64,000 nucleotides of DNA from NCBI GenBank assembly GCA_036971715.1, contig JAVHJL010000001.1, positions 2,914,001-2,978,000 on the forward strand, given 5' to 3'. The translations under genes and the position numbers were made by a program. The notes beneath the pieces were generated by a model that ran no database searches, was not told the origin of the DNA, and saw nothing but the letters and a program-made list of their open reading frames with translations. Origin of the DNA: Arthrobotrys musiformis. Taxonomy: Eukaryota > Ascomycota > Orbiliomycetes > Orbiliales > Orbiliaceae. Positions within the stretch are counted from its first letter, which is position 1. Every line of letters begins with the position of its first letter. Of the stretch, positions 19,065 through 31,199 are shown one piece after another.

Positions 19065-21464
19065 ATGCCACTCCTCCAAACCCCCCCGGATGGTAAACCT
19101 TGGCCACCCGCCTCAAATACCCTTGGTCCGGAGTCAACTCCCCAGGCACTTGATGACACAACCCCATATCAACAGCAGGCCTGTTATTTTGTCCCTACGA
19201 TCCAACCTATCATGGATCCCGAGACAGGAACCCCTCGGCCAGCTTCTGCTTCTATCGTAACATCAGCATCGGGTGGCAGACATGAAATTCGCCCAATAGA
19301 CAATGCACCACCCTACAGACCTCCCGCTGTCTTGGATTCATATCTCACTTCCAATTGTCCACAAATAGATGCCACCTTCAAGAGCACCCAACAACCTAGC
19401 ATTTTGAGCCACCCCTCTTTGATGCCAATACCGATGCAGATATCCGGACCCACAAGCTCATATTGGCCGATGATGCTACAGGAAGCCCCTGTTCCTTCAA
19501 ACCTCGGCCACATGGCGGAAAGAGCTAGCCTCCAACCACACCCCCTTGCGGGGTCCGGGGCATACGCGGGACCCGCGACCTTTAGCGTTGGCCAGCCGCC
19601 AAATATGTTTCCCGTCGCCATCCCGGGCAACGAATTCCAATATATACAAGCCCCTCAGTCCGTGCAACCAGCCGCGAGCGCTCATTACTCCACAGCTATT
19701 GGCCCAACGATTCCCAGCTACACCGGACCTACCCACCTCGGTTTCCCAACTGTCTCAAATCAAAGCTCCGAGTACACCAAGCTTTTCATGTTACAGTCTT
19801 CATTAAAGCACGCCTCGCCTCGTCAAGAGCCTACTGGTCCCAAGTCCGACCAAGGTATCGCGGAGACCGATGATACTGGTACCTCGCCTACCCAAAATGA
19901 TTTCCCCTTGGGCATCAAATCCCCTCCCGACCACAGCTATGCCCAGGCACGCTCCTGGAAGAGTGTTGCGGAGGACGAGCTCTCTGATCTGAACAATATG
20001 ACCCAGGCGTGGTTGAGATCACACATCGCGGGATTTGACGACGTCTTGCAACATATTCCCCTAGAGGAGCTGGGTAAGCAAGCGTTGATCATTCGTGAGC
20101 CAAGCTTACTCCCACAAGGAAAAGGCTGCTCTTGGAACCTTGTTAAGATAGAGAATGTAAGTTTTTATCGAGCTAGCCACGTAAGGATATGCGGCGCCTG
20201 ACAAACTTCTGAAGATACCATATAACCTTGATGACGACATGCTCTTTGAGTTTCTCGGGAAGACACCGGGTTTGGTACCGGAGGAGCATGGAGGCATACA
20301 TATCATCATGGATCGAACGACGGTATGTATTCGGGGACCCCTTCAACCCCTTCAACCCCTTCAACCCCATGTATATGGTAGATGATATTCTAATTCGGTC
20401 TTTTCTAAAAATACGTGTAGGGGAAAACCATGGACTGCTTCTTAGAGTTCCCGACCGTAGGGGCTGCTGAGCGTTTCATTCAACGACGTTGCAATAACAA
20501 CCGCAGGTGCATTCTCGGTGGTCGCCATATATCTCTAGAGCTTGTTAGACAGGGTGAGCTTATGCGATGGCTATTCCCCAAAGTTAGAGGAGCGACATGG
20601 GGGGACAACGGCGGCCTCGTTCTTGGTGACTGGACGGCGTTGAGTGCAACAGTCGAAATAATCAGCAGAGAGGAGTTGGTAATGATCCTAGGGCACGCGC
20701 GCACACCCCACCGAGTAAGCTAGTGTATTAGAGGTTATTTTGCACTAATGGTATGAGAAGGCTGATTTACGATTTCATCATTGTTTTCCTAGTCGCCATT
20801 CAGCAGGAAATGCCTCCAACGCCCATACGAATCCTTGATGAGTGTGGTCACGAAGTTTCCTTGGAAGGAAACCGATGATTATACATTGAAGCAACGGGAT
20901 TTGATATTCCAGGCCGCCTTCGAAGCGGGGGAGCTTCTAAAGCGCCAGATTCTTCGTGGAAAAGCAGGTCCGAACATCGATTTGAGGCTCCTGCGACGTC
21001 TTTGTCGCACGATTTCGTTTTGCCCCGGATTTACCTACAGGCAGAAATTGACATTTTTAGATGCGATGGGCATTACCACAACTGAGTGTTTTACGATCCT
21101 CGGCGATCTGGGTATTTCTCACCCTTTAGCGACACAATTCCAAGCGTTGACAGTCAGGCCTGGTGCGGATTATGTGGCAGTCGAGGTTTGTCCATGTTCT
21201 CGTTTGTGGCGTTGTGGTAGGAATTGGGCTAACTTTTGATAGGCTATTGCGAATTTGGTAGCGGATGGTGTATCGCGGGGAAGTGGTATCCGTAGCGAGT
21301 CAGATCTGGATGCCCGTTCTGGGGTCGAGGCATCGAATCAAGATGGGAGCTGCTGCGAGTTGACAATGCGGGCAGCAGCAACCATCGAACTTGAAGCCGT
21401 CATCGCTGCTATAAAGGCAACGTTTGCATCGGGCGGGGGCATGAATGGTCCAGGCCGAGTTTAA
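19065..21464 (+). CDS. Large RRM-like protein with disordered N-terminus
   Basis: Probable RNA-binding protein, not recognised by name. Five exons: 19065-20156, 20215-20322, 20421-20714, 20793-21185 and 21243-21464 (702 residues). Residues 1-320 are Pro/Ser/Gln-rich and disordered. An RRM-like unit follows at about 355-440: LVKIENIPYNL (strand 1), DDDMLFEFLG (helix), HGGIHIIMDRTTGKTMDCFLEF (strands 2 and 3) and GAAERFIQR (helix 2). The segment from about 445 to 500 may be a second, weaker alpha-beta unit. The C-terminal 190 residues are mainly helical (LKQRDLIFQAAFEAGELLKRQI; LRLLRRLCRTISF). All four introns have good donors and keep phase 0. ATG 19065 is the first in frame. Intron 2 contains three copies of a 9-bp TTCAACCCC repeat. 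Confidence 0.78.
20339..20368 (+). repeat. Three 9-bp tandem repeats in an intron
   Basis: Three consecutive TTCAACCCC-type units inside intron 2 of the RRM-like gene. Confidence 0.9.
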
Positions 21465-22232
21465 GGACGCTATTAGCCTGGCGAAGCCAAAACCCACTTT
21501 TTATTTCCTACTTTTTCAATTGCTTATCTGAAGCCCGGATCCACATTGAAATGGGACAATGGCATCGATTCGCTTGATGGTTTATCGGTTTATGAAATGA
21601 GGCGGACATGTGTATACAGAGCGTGGGAGGGCATATTGCTTCTCTGGTGTCAATTCAACTAGCAACAGCGATACTTATGCTACATACAGAAAGTATCGTT
21701 GATCATTTCTTTTCTTTTTTTCAGCCAGAGCATAAATCAAGGGGCAATGAAAATAATTTAATTCAAGCAAAGTAATACCATTCGGTCTGCGGACAATAAA
21801 TACTTTACTTAGGGAGGAGAAGAAGCACTTGTGAATGTGATAATTGTAGCACATAGGTAGTATGTATTGTCTACATTTCAGCCAGTAGGCCTAGGGCTGG
21901 AGGGGAGGAAGGGACGAGCCTACGAGTTAGAGTCGAGAAAAGAAGAACAGGCGCTAATCGCTCAGATGGATGAGAGAAGCGAGGTTGGATGGAAGGGACA
22001 AAAAAAGAAAAGAAAGGAACATGAATGTCTCAGTTTGCTTTTTGGGGGCTGTTTCAAGTGAGACATTCTCTGAGACATTGGACCGCAAAAAAAGGCTTAG
22101 CTGGTCTCATTGCTCAGGCCACTGCACTGGGTCCATTCCATTATTTTCTGAGACTAAGTTCATTCGGAATACGACGAAGCGCCGAGGACTTTTGGGAGAT
22201 GGGGATACGAAAAAACTTCCAATGTGCATGCG

Positions 22233-22276
22233 GATTGATTGATTGATTGATTGACTGATTGATTGATTGATTGATT
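22233..22276 (+). repeat. TTGA/GATT tetranucleotide repeat
   Basis: About ten tetranucleotide units with two interruptions (GACT, TTAC). Confidence 0.9.
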
Positions 22277-23036
22277 TACTGATTGCGATCGATTGTTTGG
22301 TCGGATAGGGTGTCTTGCGAGTTCACTAACATTCATACGGTCTCCCTTTCGCTACAGACCTATATTATCTCGGGATATATTATGTGTAGGTATACATGCA
22401 CATTACATACCTATTAGCTACGCCGCGCACACACTCAGTCTACTATATTGGCTAAGGTCGGACCAAGTCAAAATTTACACATTTCGACAGAGCGAGATGT
22501 AGAGATAGATAGATAGATAGATGTAGTGTGGATATCTTCAACATACATACGATCCGTGGATGAGGATGTCTGCCTAGGCACAGCGCATGTGTGCGGGCGG
22601 ATGTACTAAGCACAATACATAGGACACACAACATCAGTGCACATACTATGTATGTGCATGTCGGTGTGTACATCGTAGTGTGCACGGAGAATGGTGGATT
22701 GCAATAGTGGAGAAACCGGAAGATTTTGGAGGTTGGAGCATGGTGGTGGTGGATGGTGGTGTGGGTCGGGATTGAGCTGAGCGGGCTGGCTTCCACGTTT
22801 TTTATTTTGAATCGACTGGATTTTTTTTTTTTTTTTTTTTTGGAGAAATTGCGTTCCTCCGGAATTAGCGCGCACGTGGTAGCTCCACTGGAACGGGGGT
22901 TAAGTGATAGTGGCAGGTTTGGCCGAAGGCAAGAGAAAACAGGGGAGGAAGAGGACTCAGATGACGGGCCTGGGGACCGGTCCACCGCGCACACTTTTCT
23001 TTATTTGTTCCCTCACACTTGCCGTTTATTTTCTTT

Positions 23037-23038
<2 letters not shown>

Positions 23039-23069
<31 letters not shown>
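23039..23069 (+). repeat. T31 homopolymer
   Basis: An uninterrupted run of 31 T in the gene-free stretch. Confidence 0.9.
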
Positions 23070-23688
23070 CTCCCTGTTTTTCTTTTTTTCCCTTCCCTTC
23101 CCTTCCCTTTACCTATTACCATTTGCTTTCCCCCTCCCGATACAGATACGTACATCCGTACGGTTGCTGACGGTGTAGGCAATTCAGCAAATACATGATA
23201 CTAAAAAGGCCTGATGGATACTTACTACGTAAGTACATATGTAAGTACTTCGGTATCTGTGAAAAAGAGGCAGGCATGGATGTGGCGACCCAGCCGGGTG
23301 GTGGCAGCGGAGAAGGCTTTTCGTGTGAGCAGCCAGAAACGAGCTGTCGGGACTGCTGATCGCTGCTGAAAAGGGGTTCACCAGATCTGGCTGGCCAGCC
23401 GGGCTCTGCGGCCTCAGCGGCCCTCAGGGGTAGCCTATATCGCCCCATATCGCCCCATATCGACCCATCTGGGTCCATATCAACCAGAGTTTGGTTCTCT
23501 TCCACCCGACCAATCACATCGCCAGCGTAGCGAGACCATCCTATACCAGACCAAACTCCATGTGCGTCCTCTGGAAAAACACACACAGTGCATACGGGAT
23601 TCCCCATCTCCAAGAAATCGCTCGATAAGGTTGCAAACGCAAATGCAAATGCAAACAAGAAAGAAAGAAAAAAAAAAACAAAGAAGGA

Positions 23689-23726
23689 TTTTTTTTTTTT
23701 TTTTTTTTTTTTTTTGGGGGGGGGGG
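23689..23726 (+). repeat. T27-G11 compound tract
   Basis: A run of 27 T passes directly into 11 G. Such junctions are prone to sequencing and assembly error. Confidence 0.9.
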
Positions 23727-23899
23727 CTGATTCGACGTCCCAAATGTACGTTTCCCTCGTATCATTCACAGAATTGTTTGCGGACGTCCAGACCTACCAC
23801 CATCATGTTAGGCTATTAAGTACCTGGTATACGTAGTAGAGAAGTAAGTACTTGTGGAGGTATGTACATATCTACGTCTTGATTGCGTTTTCGAGAGGG

Positions 23900-23952
<53 letters not shown>
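23900..23952 (+). repeat. A53 homopolymer
   Basis: The longest homopolymer of the window: 53 A, followed by A-rich imperfect sequence (AATAAGAATAAATAAAATAAAATAAAG type). Its true length is uncertain. Confidence 0.9.
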
Positions 23953-23954
<2 letters not shown>

Positions 23955-25318
23955 AGAATAAATAAAATAAAATAAAGTAAAAACAAAAATAAAATAAAAA
24001 CCTCCGCCGCACTTCGACAAAAACACTAATGAACTGTACCCGTTCAGGCCTCGATTTGTCGAATCCGATTAATTTCATCTAGCCTCACAGAAACAATAGC
24101 CGATTTCCGTCCTGCTATGGATGAGACGACTTATGCAATGGTTCGGAGTAATCCAGGTCCGCCTGGCCTCCCCTGTTCCGAACATTCCCCTGTGCTGTGT
24201 GCGGTGCGACCTGACCCTAAACGACGGTATCAACTTATGTATGTCGCGAGAAGGAGGGAAAAAAAAAAAAAGAAAAAGAAAGAAGGAAAGAAAGAGGGAG
24301 AGAGAGAGCGAGAGAGACGAAGAAGACGAAGAACCCCCCGGCGCTGGAGTTCTTATTATTATTATTATTCCTCTTCTTCTTCATCTTCTAGTGCTCGGGA
24401 TGTACATGTACTTACACCCATCCGTGCTAAACCATGTGTTTCTTTCTTTCTTTCTTTTTTGGGAGAAGGGTTGGGCCCGAACTTCCAGGTACATACACAC
24501 ATTATGTACATGGAGGTACATTGTACGCTTGTACCTGTACTTGCCCTGATCGCACACGCCAGCCTATCGGACTAAACCCTTCTTTGCATGCGATGTACAT
24601 ATACTGCTATTTACGTACACAGTAGTAGTACTTGTTCATACATAAAGTTTCCAGGTATGTAATCTTAATTAGATGTTTTTCGTAGTCCTCCCCCGCTGCC
24701 TGTCTCTGTGTGCGTGTGTGCGTGATTTCGGAGCTGAGAATTGCAAATTATCACTGTCTTTGACGATATTCTAACATGGACGGTCAATTACCAGCTGTTG
24801 ATTCATCAACACCGTTATTTCGCAGACTCTTTTTTGTTTTGCTCCCATCGTGAACATGCGCAGGATCGATCCGCCGGTGTTTTCCATTGCCTCACCAAAT
24901 CCCACACCTTTCGCATTCCTTCTGAGGCTAACTGGTTAAAGCGTCCGTCCCTCACTTCTGGATCCTGAGGACTAACTGCCTCGTTAGCAGAGGGAAAGCC
25001 AGCCAGCAGAACGTGGATAAATAAGCGTCGGCACTAGCGTTCGTTTCTCTAAACCTCTTCTCGCTTAGCCGTCTGCAGAACCGCATCTAAATCAAAACGC
25101 CGAAGAGAAATTTACCAGGGAAAAAAGAAACCACAGGCCAAAACCAGAAGAAGAAAAAGCAAGGCCGCTGAAAAATGGGAAGACCAAACTCCCCATATCA
25201 GCTTGGTTGTTGCACTAATGCAGCTTGAATATGCGTGTGCATGGATGGGTATCATTTGATTTCCTAATGGTGCACCAGTCGTCTGGTCCTCTCTTTTTGC
25301 CCCACCAGCCCTTCCTTG

Positions 25319-25368
25319 GTGAGGTGGTGAGGTGAGGTGAGGTGAGGTGAGGTGAGTAGGTGAGGTGC
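25319..25368 (+). repeat. GGTGA pentanucleotide repeat
   Basis: About nine GGTGA-type units with small variations. Confidence 0.85.
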
Positions 25369-26315
25369 GGTCCAGCCCAGTCCTGCCCCTTCTCTTTTCT
25401 CTCAAATGGTCTGCCCCTCTCGACAAAAGCACTGCATGAGCAACTGACATGGATTGTATTGGCTTCCCGACAGAACCCAAATCTCGGGAAACATGTCCTT
25501 GTCCGTGTACCTGTACTCTGTACATCGTGCTTGCTGCCCCTAGGCTTGCTTGGGTAGAGTCTAGGGGAGCGAAGGAAATAAGAATAAGAAAGAAGATAGC
25601 ATGCATGTACACACGAGGTACATTACATGCTGCTAATATCCTCGCTCTGGCTTTATATTACTCCCTCCACGCTAATAATAATATTTTCCTGATAGTCGAT
25701 TTCGATTTATCACCGTATCCACTCCGGCGGGAGTATATATACCTTCGCCTTGCTCCCACGCCGCCCAAAAAAGTGATGATCATCGTCCTGTACTGACGAA
25801 CTTCCTCCTCCTCTGCCTCGCTCTCGCTCTCGCTCTTGTCCTCTCTCCATCTCCATCTCCATCTCTCTCTCCCCCTTCTTCTCGGCCTCTACTATATATC
25901 GCTTTTACCTTTACTTTCCATATCCATACCCATACCGGTTCTTATCATCATTCCTATCAACAAGCCAGCCACACGCCGCCATTGCCGCCTCGTCTATTTT
26001 GAGAAACATAAACACAAGAGAGTGCCTTTCCCAAAAAAAAGAACATTATTCCAAAGTTAGCAGTAGCATCAACAAGCCGTTGGGACTTCAATTCCCAATA
26101 TAATATTCAAAACGGCGGCCATAACATATCCTACCTTGACCCGACAGACGCCTACCCTTCCCCATCTCATCCCGGCGTCCCCGGCATCTTATTATCCAAG
26201 TCCCGCCCCAAGCAATTGTTCAGACAAGATAGCAACAGGGTCGCCCAACTTTCCACAGAACCATTCGACATCTTATTGGGCTACTGCTGCGGCAAACCAC
26301 CCACCAACACCCGAC

Positions 26316-27622
26316 ATGACTTCGACACTTCCACTAACATCATCATCTTCGTATACCTCACCGCCCCTTGTCAATGCTATGTCTACAATACACCCTCTGC
26401 CGTCACCACCTGCAAACGATGCAGAATTGCCTAAACCACACGGCGACGCTGCCAATTCAATCCTCGCATCGCGGAGGCAGAATGTATCCCTGCCCGCCTT
26501 TACATTTCCTTCCCCAACCCAGCGCTCCTTTGGCTACGGGCTGCAGAGCCCTGCGCCGAGCCTATTAACGCCACCTTCCGGAAACGACCATATAGGCCCT
26601 GTAGACGGGAACAACACGGTAAACCACAGTTTCTGGGCAAATACTGCACCATCTCACGCAACGGCCTCTACAAATTTCCCATACGGCTCTGGCTCATCCT
26701 CACAATCAAACTATGCGACAGCCCCGTCACCTTCTTATGCTAGTCGGGGAATTGTTTCCCCCATAAGTTCAAACAATCGTGGGCAACCTCTCAGCCCCCA
26801 CCACCAGGATACGGTTCCATCTTCAGCGACTCAGCACCCCGGCTTTGATGGTAACTCTTATAGCTCCAGCCTTGCCGTCCCAAACCCACAGAGCCATTCT
26901 TACTCGGCAGGCTACTCATATCCTACACAAGCTCCTCTTACGCCAGTCCCTCAAAATGCCATTACTTCACCCCATGACGCTTATTCTTCCCCCCCATCTT
27001 CCCTTCCACCCCCCACCCCATCTTCTGGTTATTATGCACAGCACAGTCCAACGTATCCATATCACGGCCATCCAATACCGGTTGGGCCAGCCTCACCTTC
27101 CGTAAACCGGCCAGCTGCCTCTACGCCTCTGTCTCATCTTCATCCTCATCCTCTTCATGCGTCAAGCCCTCTGGCACACAATAGCTACCAGCCTGCCCAT
27201 CCTAGGTACCTTACCGCCGGGATGGCTACTAACATGTATGCCCAACATGGCGCATCTATAATCGGTGGCTTGGCCCCACATTTAGCTGGATCTGCCCTCC
27301 AGCATTCGCACTTGCACCCGTCGCAACATGCTCCAGTACCTCACCAAGAACGGCCGTTCCGATGTGACCAGTGCCCCCAGAGCTTTAATCGTAATCATGA
27401 TTTGAAGAGGCATAAGCGGATCCATCTCGCTGTAAAGCCTTTCCCATGCCCCAACTGCGATAAAAGCTTCAGCAGAAAGGATGCACTAAAGGTAAGACCC
27501 AGAACAAACGTCGATTATTTGCTTCAATACACTAATATTTAATGTTATTATAGCGTCATGTTCTTGTGAAGGGGTGCGGTAACGCAAGTGCTAGCTCTAA
27601 GCCTACCAACACCGGATCTTGA
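26316..27622 (+). CDS. C2H2 transcription factor, Swi5/Ace2-like fingers
   Basis: Nuclear regulator with two C-terminal C2H2 fingers. Two exons, 26316-27491 and 27554-27622, give 414 residues from ATG 26316, the first ATG in more than 500 nt. The N-terminal 340 residues are Pro/Ser/His/Tyr-rich. Finger 1 is FRCDQCPQSFNRNHDLKRHKRIH and finger 2 is FPCPNCDKSFSRKDALKRHVLVKGC, where the last ligand lies across the 62-nt intron; the short second exon RHVLVKGCG is needed to finish the finger. The RNHDLKRHK ... SRKDALKRH pattern resembles filamentous-fungal proteins annotated Swi5/Ace2, from memory only. The sequence before 26316 also looks coding, so the N-terminus is probably longer or starts on an unseen exon. 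Confidence 0.78.
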
Positions 27623-28421
27623 TTTCTCCCAGTGAAATCTCAGCTTTGATTACTTTCTACGTATATTTTGCTTCCGGTGTGGCTGGCGGACCCAACGACC
27701 GGTTTGCTATTTCTTTCCTCGGCGGATGAGTTTTAATACCCTACGTTTGGATGTGCTTGTCGATGGCGTACAGTGGCTTCTTTGGGCATTCGCTTGGCAT
27801 ATTTCCTTACGTTTCCTACGTATATACCTAACTTTCTTGTAAATTTCTTATTTGGCACAGGCGGAGTTTCAGGCGCTTAATGGTTTATCTTTGGGAAAGG
27901 AAAATATCATGTCCTATGATTGGTAAATAATAATACCATATGTATCTATATAAGCAGCAGCGGTGAACGAAATAACTGGCACTCTATCGCTCTCTGAAGG
28001 TTCTAAGATCTAAGATTCTGCACGAGACAAACACTGCACTTGATACCATTTGAATTTGGTGTTGTCTGTTGCATTCACTTGCGTTACACAAATGTGTTAT
28101 AACGTGTGACATGTTATGACACGTGATACAAACTGAACCCGAAATACAACAATATACAACACATCTGAAATCTAAAAAAATACCCTCAACTCCCAACTCA
28201 CTGTTTCATGACTCCAGGTCACGTAGGCGATTTCCGGATTTGAAGCCCCACAAGCCTATTCTATATATCTTACCTACTTGGTGTTTACAGGCCCTTCTAG
28301 CAGTTACGATACTCCTAGCCCAACCTTCAAAGTCCTCAACCCGATCTAACAAGGAGGGTATTTTTTCGACTTCCAACTGGGTCCAGTTTTCCCGTAGACT
28401 CTGTACTTACCACAGCACGAT
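27623..28421. other. Gene-free stretch between the C2H2 gene and the kinase gene
   Basis: About 800 bp holding the 3' end of the C2H2 gene and the promoter of the kinase, both on the plus strand. No repeat or gene is recognised. Confidence 0.55.
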
Positions 28422-31199
28422 ATGGATAATAATGACCAGCCTCGAGATGCGGATGACACGCAGCTGACAGGTAAGGAAATCATTGGAGAGCACCTACTTA
28501 GGGTTATCTAATTTCATCTAGTTGGACCTTGGAGGCTAGGTAGGACACTGGGGGAAGGGGCATCTGGCCGTGTCTGCCTCGGCAAGCATCACAAAACAGG
28601 ACGTTTCGCCGCCATCAAGGTTATTAATAAAGACAAAACCCAGGGAACTACCACTAGTATCCAGGAAGCTGGTTGCGATATCGAGCATGCTATCGAGAGG
28701 GAAATAGTTGTCATGAATATTCCGGCGCACCCTAACACGATAGAGCTATACGAAATTTGGGATAGTAGGGATGAGATGTAGGTCGAACGATGCACAAAAG
28801 GAACTACTTATCACAGCTTATGATCTTTCTATCACAGCTTATGATCTTTCTAACATCAGTTGTGGGATTTTGATTTCAGATACCTTGTGCTGGAGTATGT
28901 TAGCGGGGGAGATCTCCTGCAATACATGACTCGAAAACGCTTCTTACCAGAGAAAGAAGTCGCACGACTTTTCAAACAACTCATTACTGGACTCTCCCAC
29001 CTCCACCGGTTTTCAATCTACCACCGAGATTTAAAGCATGAGAACCTCATGATGGACCAAAACGGCAACGTAAAGATCGGAGACTTTGGCATGGCGGCGT
29101 TGCAACCAGATGGAGAGAAATTCACGAGCGCCTGTGGATCCCCCAATTACGCAGCTCCAGAGGTCGTACAAGGTTTACCATACAATGGGTCGACAGCAGA
29201 CATCTGGTCATCAGGTGTCATCCTCTACGGGATGTTGACCCACCAACTTCCGTTTGATGACCCGGACACCTCTACGATCTTGGGCCGAATAGTTTGGGCC
29301 GAATATAAACTCCCAAGATCAATATCGCTCGAAGCCGCGGATTTGATCAAACGGATGCTAGAACTAGACCCGGATAGGAGAATTAAGCTCGAATGTATAC
29401 CCGAACACCCGTTCCTCACAAAACATCGCAGCCGAATTCCGAGCCAACCCCTGGACGGGGCTATTCGCAGCCACGTTGTCCAGGATCTCAGCCAACACAC
29501 GGGCATGAAGGAGGCCCGACAGATTGACATGGACATCGTGACAAGGTTGAAAGCACTTTGGATGAGTCAAGACGAAGCTGTGTTGGCGAATAAAGTCCTA
29601 TTCCAAGAGTTAGTTGCTTTTCGAGGGCTCGGGGACAAAAACAAAATAAAACCAACTAATACTGCAATATGGTAGGAAATCACAGGAAAGGCTTTTCTAC
29701 GATTTGCTTCTCCAAAGACACATTGGAGGGCTGCCCACGAAAACCACGAATGACATAGTCCTTCAGCTGGAGATACCTACTGCTCCCGTTAAATCTGGTT
29801 TCTACGGCTCGAATTTTACAAAAGTTGACAGGGAGGCTCCATTCATATATCGAGAGGCACTAGTTGTGGTTGGGACAGAGCCCGAATCGATGGTACCAGG
29901 ATGGGCACGTAAATTCGCGGGCTTGGATTTGAATTCTGGGGCAACAGGGGACGAGAATAGGTTCGGGGGTAGGGCACCTGGGGGAAACGGTCAGCCAAAC
30001 GCCCCCCGAGGATTAAGGTCGCCCCTCACACTCCTTCCTAGAGGTTTAGATCACAAGCATGGAGAGCCTACCTCACATATAGACAACGATATCCCAAATC
30101 CCTCGCAAACCCTACCCGTTGAAGAGGTGAAGTCGGTCCTCTCTGGAAGGTTTGGGCAACTAGGAGTATTGAAGGGTTGCCTGAAAGCTCTCTCTGGCCG
30201 AAAAACATACAAACGAAAGGTCCGAAAGATTCAATCTAGGCGGTCTGTTCTATTCACGGGTAGTCAAATTGGGACAGGCAATGGGGGCCCACATCGATTA
30301 CTACGGTTGGGGAAACAGGTGGGTTCAATGATAAGAGAGTGTACACTCTTGGACAAACCAGAACGGAGAATTTCGCCAGTGCTAGTTTCAACCATGGGAC
30401 ATTGTAATATGTACTAATATGATGTTAGTCCGGGAGGCCCGTTGGGCCTGTTTCGGGTACGGGTACGGGCGGGGTATCAACCCGCATATCGGTGTTTATG
30501 CAGGAGAAACCTCAGAAAGAAGAGCCGTTTCCTCAGCAAAAGGCTACTCAAGGCGAACTAGGATCTCTACATCAGGGAAGAAAGGGTAGGTAAGGTTTTT
30601 GGGTTGTATTTTCTTTCATATAACCTGTGTGGATCATACCATCTTGCTGCTAGGGGATATTCATTTCTCGGGGATAGACCTCTTTTCCCTCCTTTTCTTC
30701 CTTTCATTTTTTAATGTTTATTTATTTAGCTAAGCCAACTAATGGTTTGTGCCAGGATCTCACGTTGGGCGAGCTCCACTGGCCTTGCTTAACACTTCCC
30801 AAAGAAAGCAAACCATATTTTTCCACGAGCCAGTCACAAAGTCTAGGAAAAGACTTAATTCCATATTTAGCATCTGGCAGTCGTATGGAGCGGGCCATGT
30901 TCGAATGTCTGAGAGTAATATTGTTTGGACAGATGCCTCAGTCAAGAAACGTAGGTGATATCTGTATCTAATAGCTTGGGGAATGTTATTAACCAAAAGC
31001 CAAATTAGCAGGGTCTAGACGTCCGTTTGTTTGCACTGTTCGTTTGGCCGAATTGGACGGTGGCACAACAATAGCCGTATCTAGAGAAAGTGGATCTGCG
31101 GCAAGGCTGAATGGGGTCGTTGCCGAACTTATCGAGCTATTGTCAGCTTACAATATCCGAAGGAAGGAAGAGGATGTTGGTAGTGAATCTGTCTGTTGA
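28422..31199 (+). CDS. Ser/Thr protein kinase, Gin4/Hsl1 (Nim1-related) family
   Basis: Kinase of the septin/bud-neck morphogenesis-checkpoint group. Seven exons: 28422-28470, 28522-28777, 28880-29608, 29676-30318, 30504-30585, 30756-30950 and 31012-31199 (713 residues). The kinase domain starts at about residue 18: Gly loop LGEGASGRVCLG, VAIK-type Lys in FAAIKVI, catalytic HRDLKHENLM, DFGMA, activation segment ACGSPNYAAPEV. All key residues are present. After it comes EKSQERLFYDLLL, typical of this family, then a basic disordered linker, and a C-terminal unit (RLNSIFSIWQSYGAGHV ... TTIAVSRESGSAARLNGVV) that resembles the membrane-binding KA1 region. The border of exons 4-6 (introns of 185 and 170 nt) is the least certain part. 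Family members in yeast are longer, so this one is compact. Confidence 0.82.
28810..28851 (+). repeat. 21-bp tandem duplication in a kinase intron
   Basis: Two exact copies of a 21-bp unit (28810-28830 and 28831-28851) within intron 2 of the kinase gene. Confidence 0.95.

Larger units (their letters stand above)
21465..26315. other. 4.85-kb gene-free stretch upstream of a transcription factor gene
   Basis: No protein or RNA gene is recognised. It holds many simple-sequence tracts: TTGA repeats (22233-22276), GATA repeats (22504-22523), T21 (22821-22841), T31 (23039-23069), T27 then G11 (23689-23726), A53 (23900-23952), GAAA/GA tracts (24258-24330), GGTGA pentamers (25319-25368) and CTC/ATC tracts (25800-25880). 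From about 25780 to 26315 there is no ATG and the plus strand is pyrimidine-rich, fitting a long 5' leader of the C2H2 gene. From about 26081 onward the sequence looks coding in two successive frames (see findings). Confidence 0.6.

Noticed and set aside
22452..24575. Frames of 60-217 codons around poly-A/T tracts
   Set aside because: Their length depends on homopolymer translation (poly-Lys/Phe); no recognisable protein features or start context.
28810..28851. 21-bp direct repeat read as a target-site duplication
   Set aside because: The copies are directly adjacent with nothing between them, so a slippage duplication explains them.
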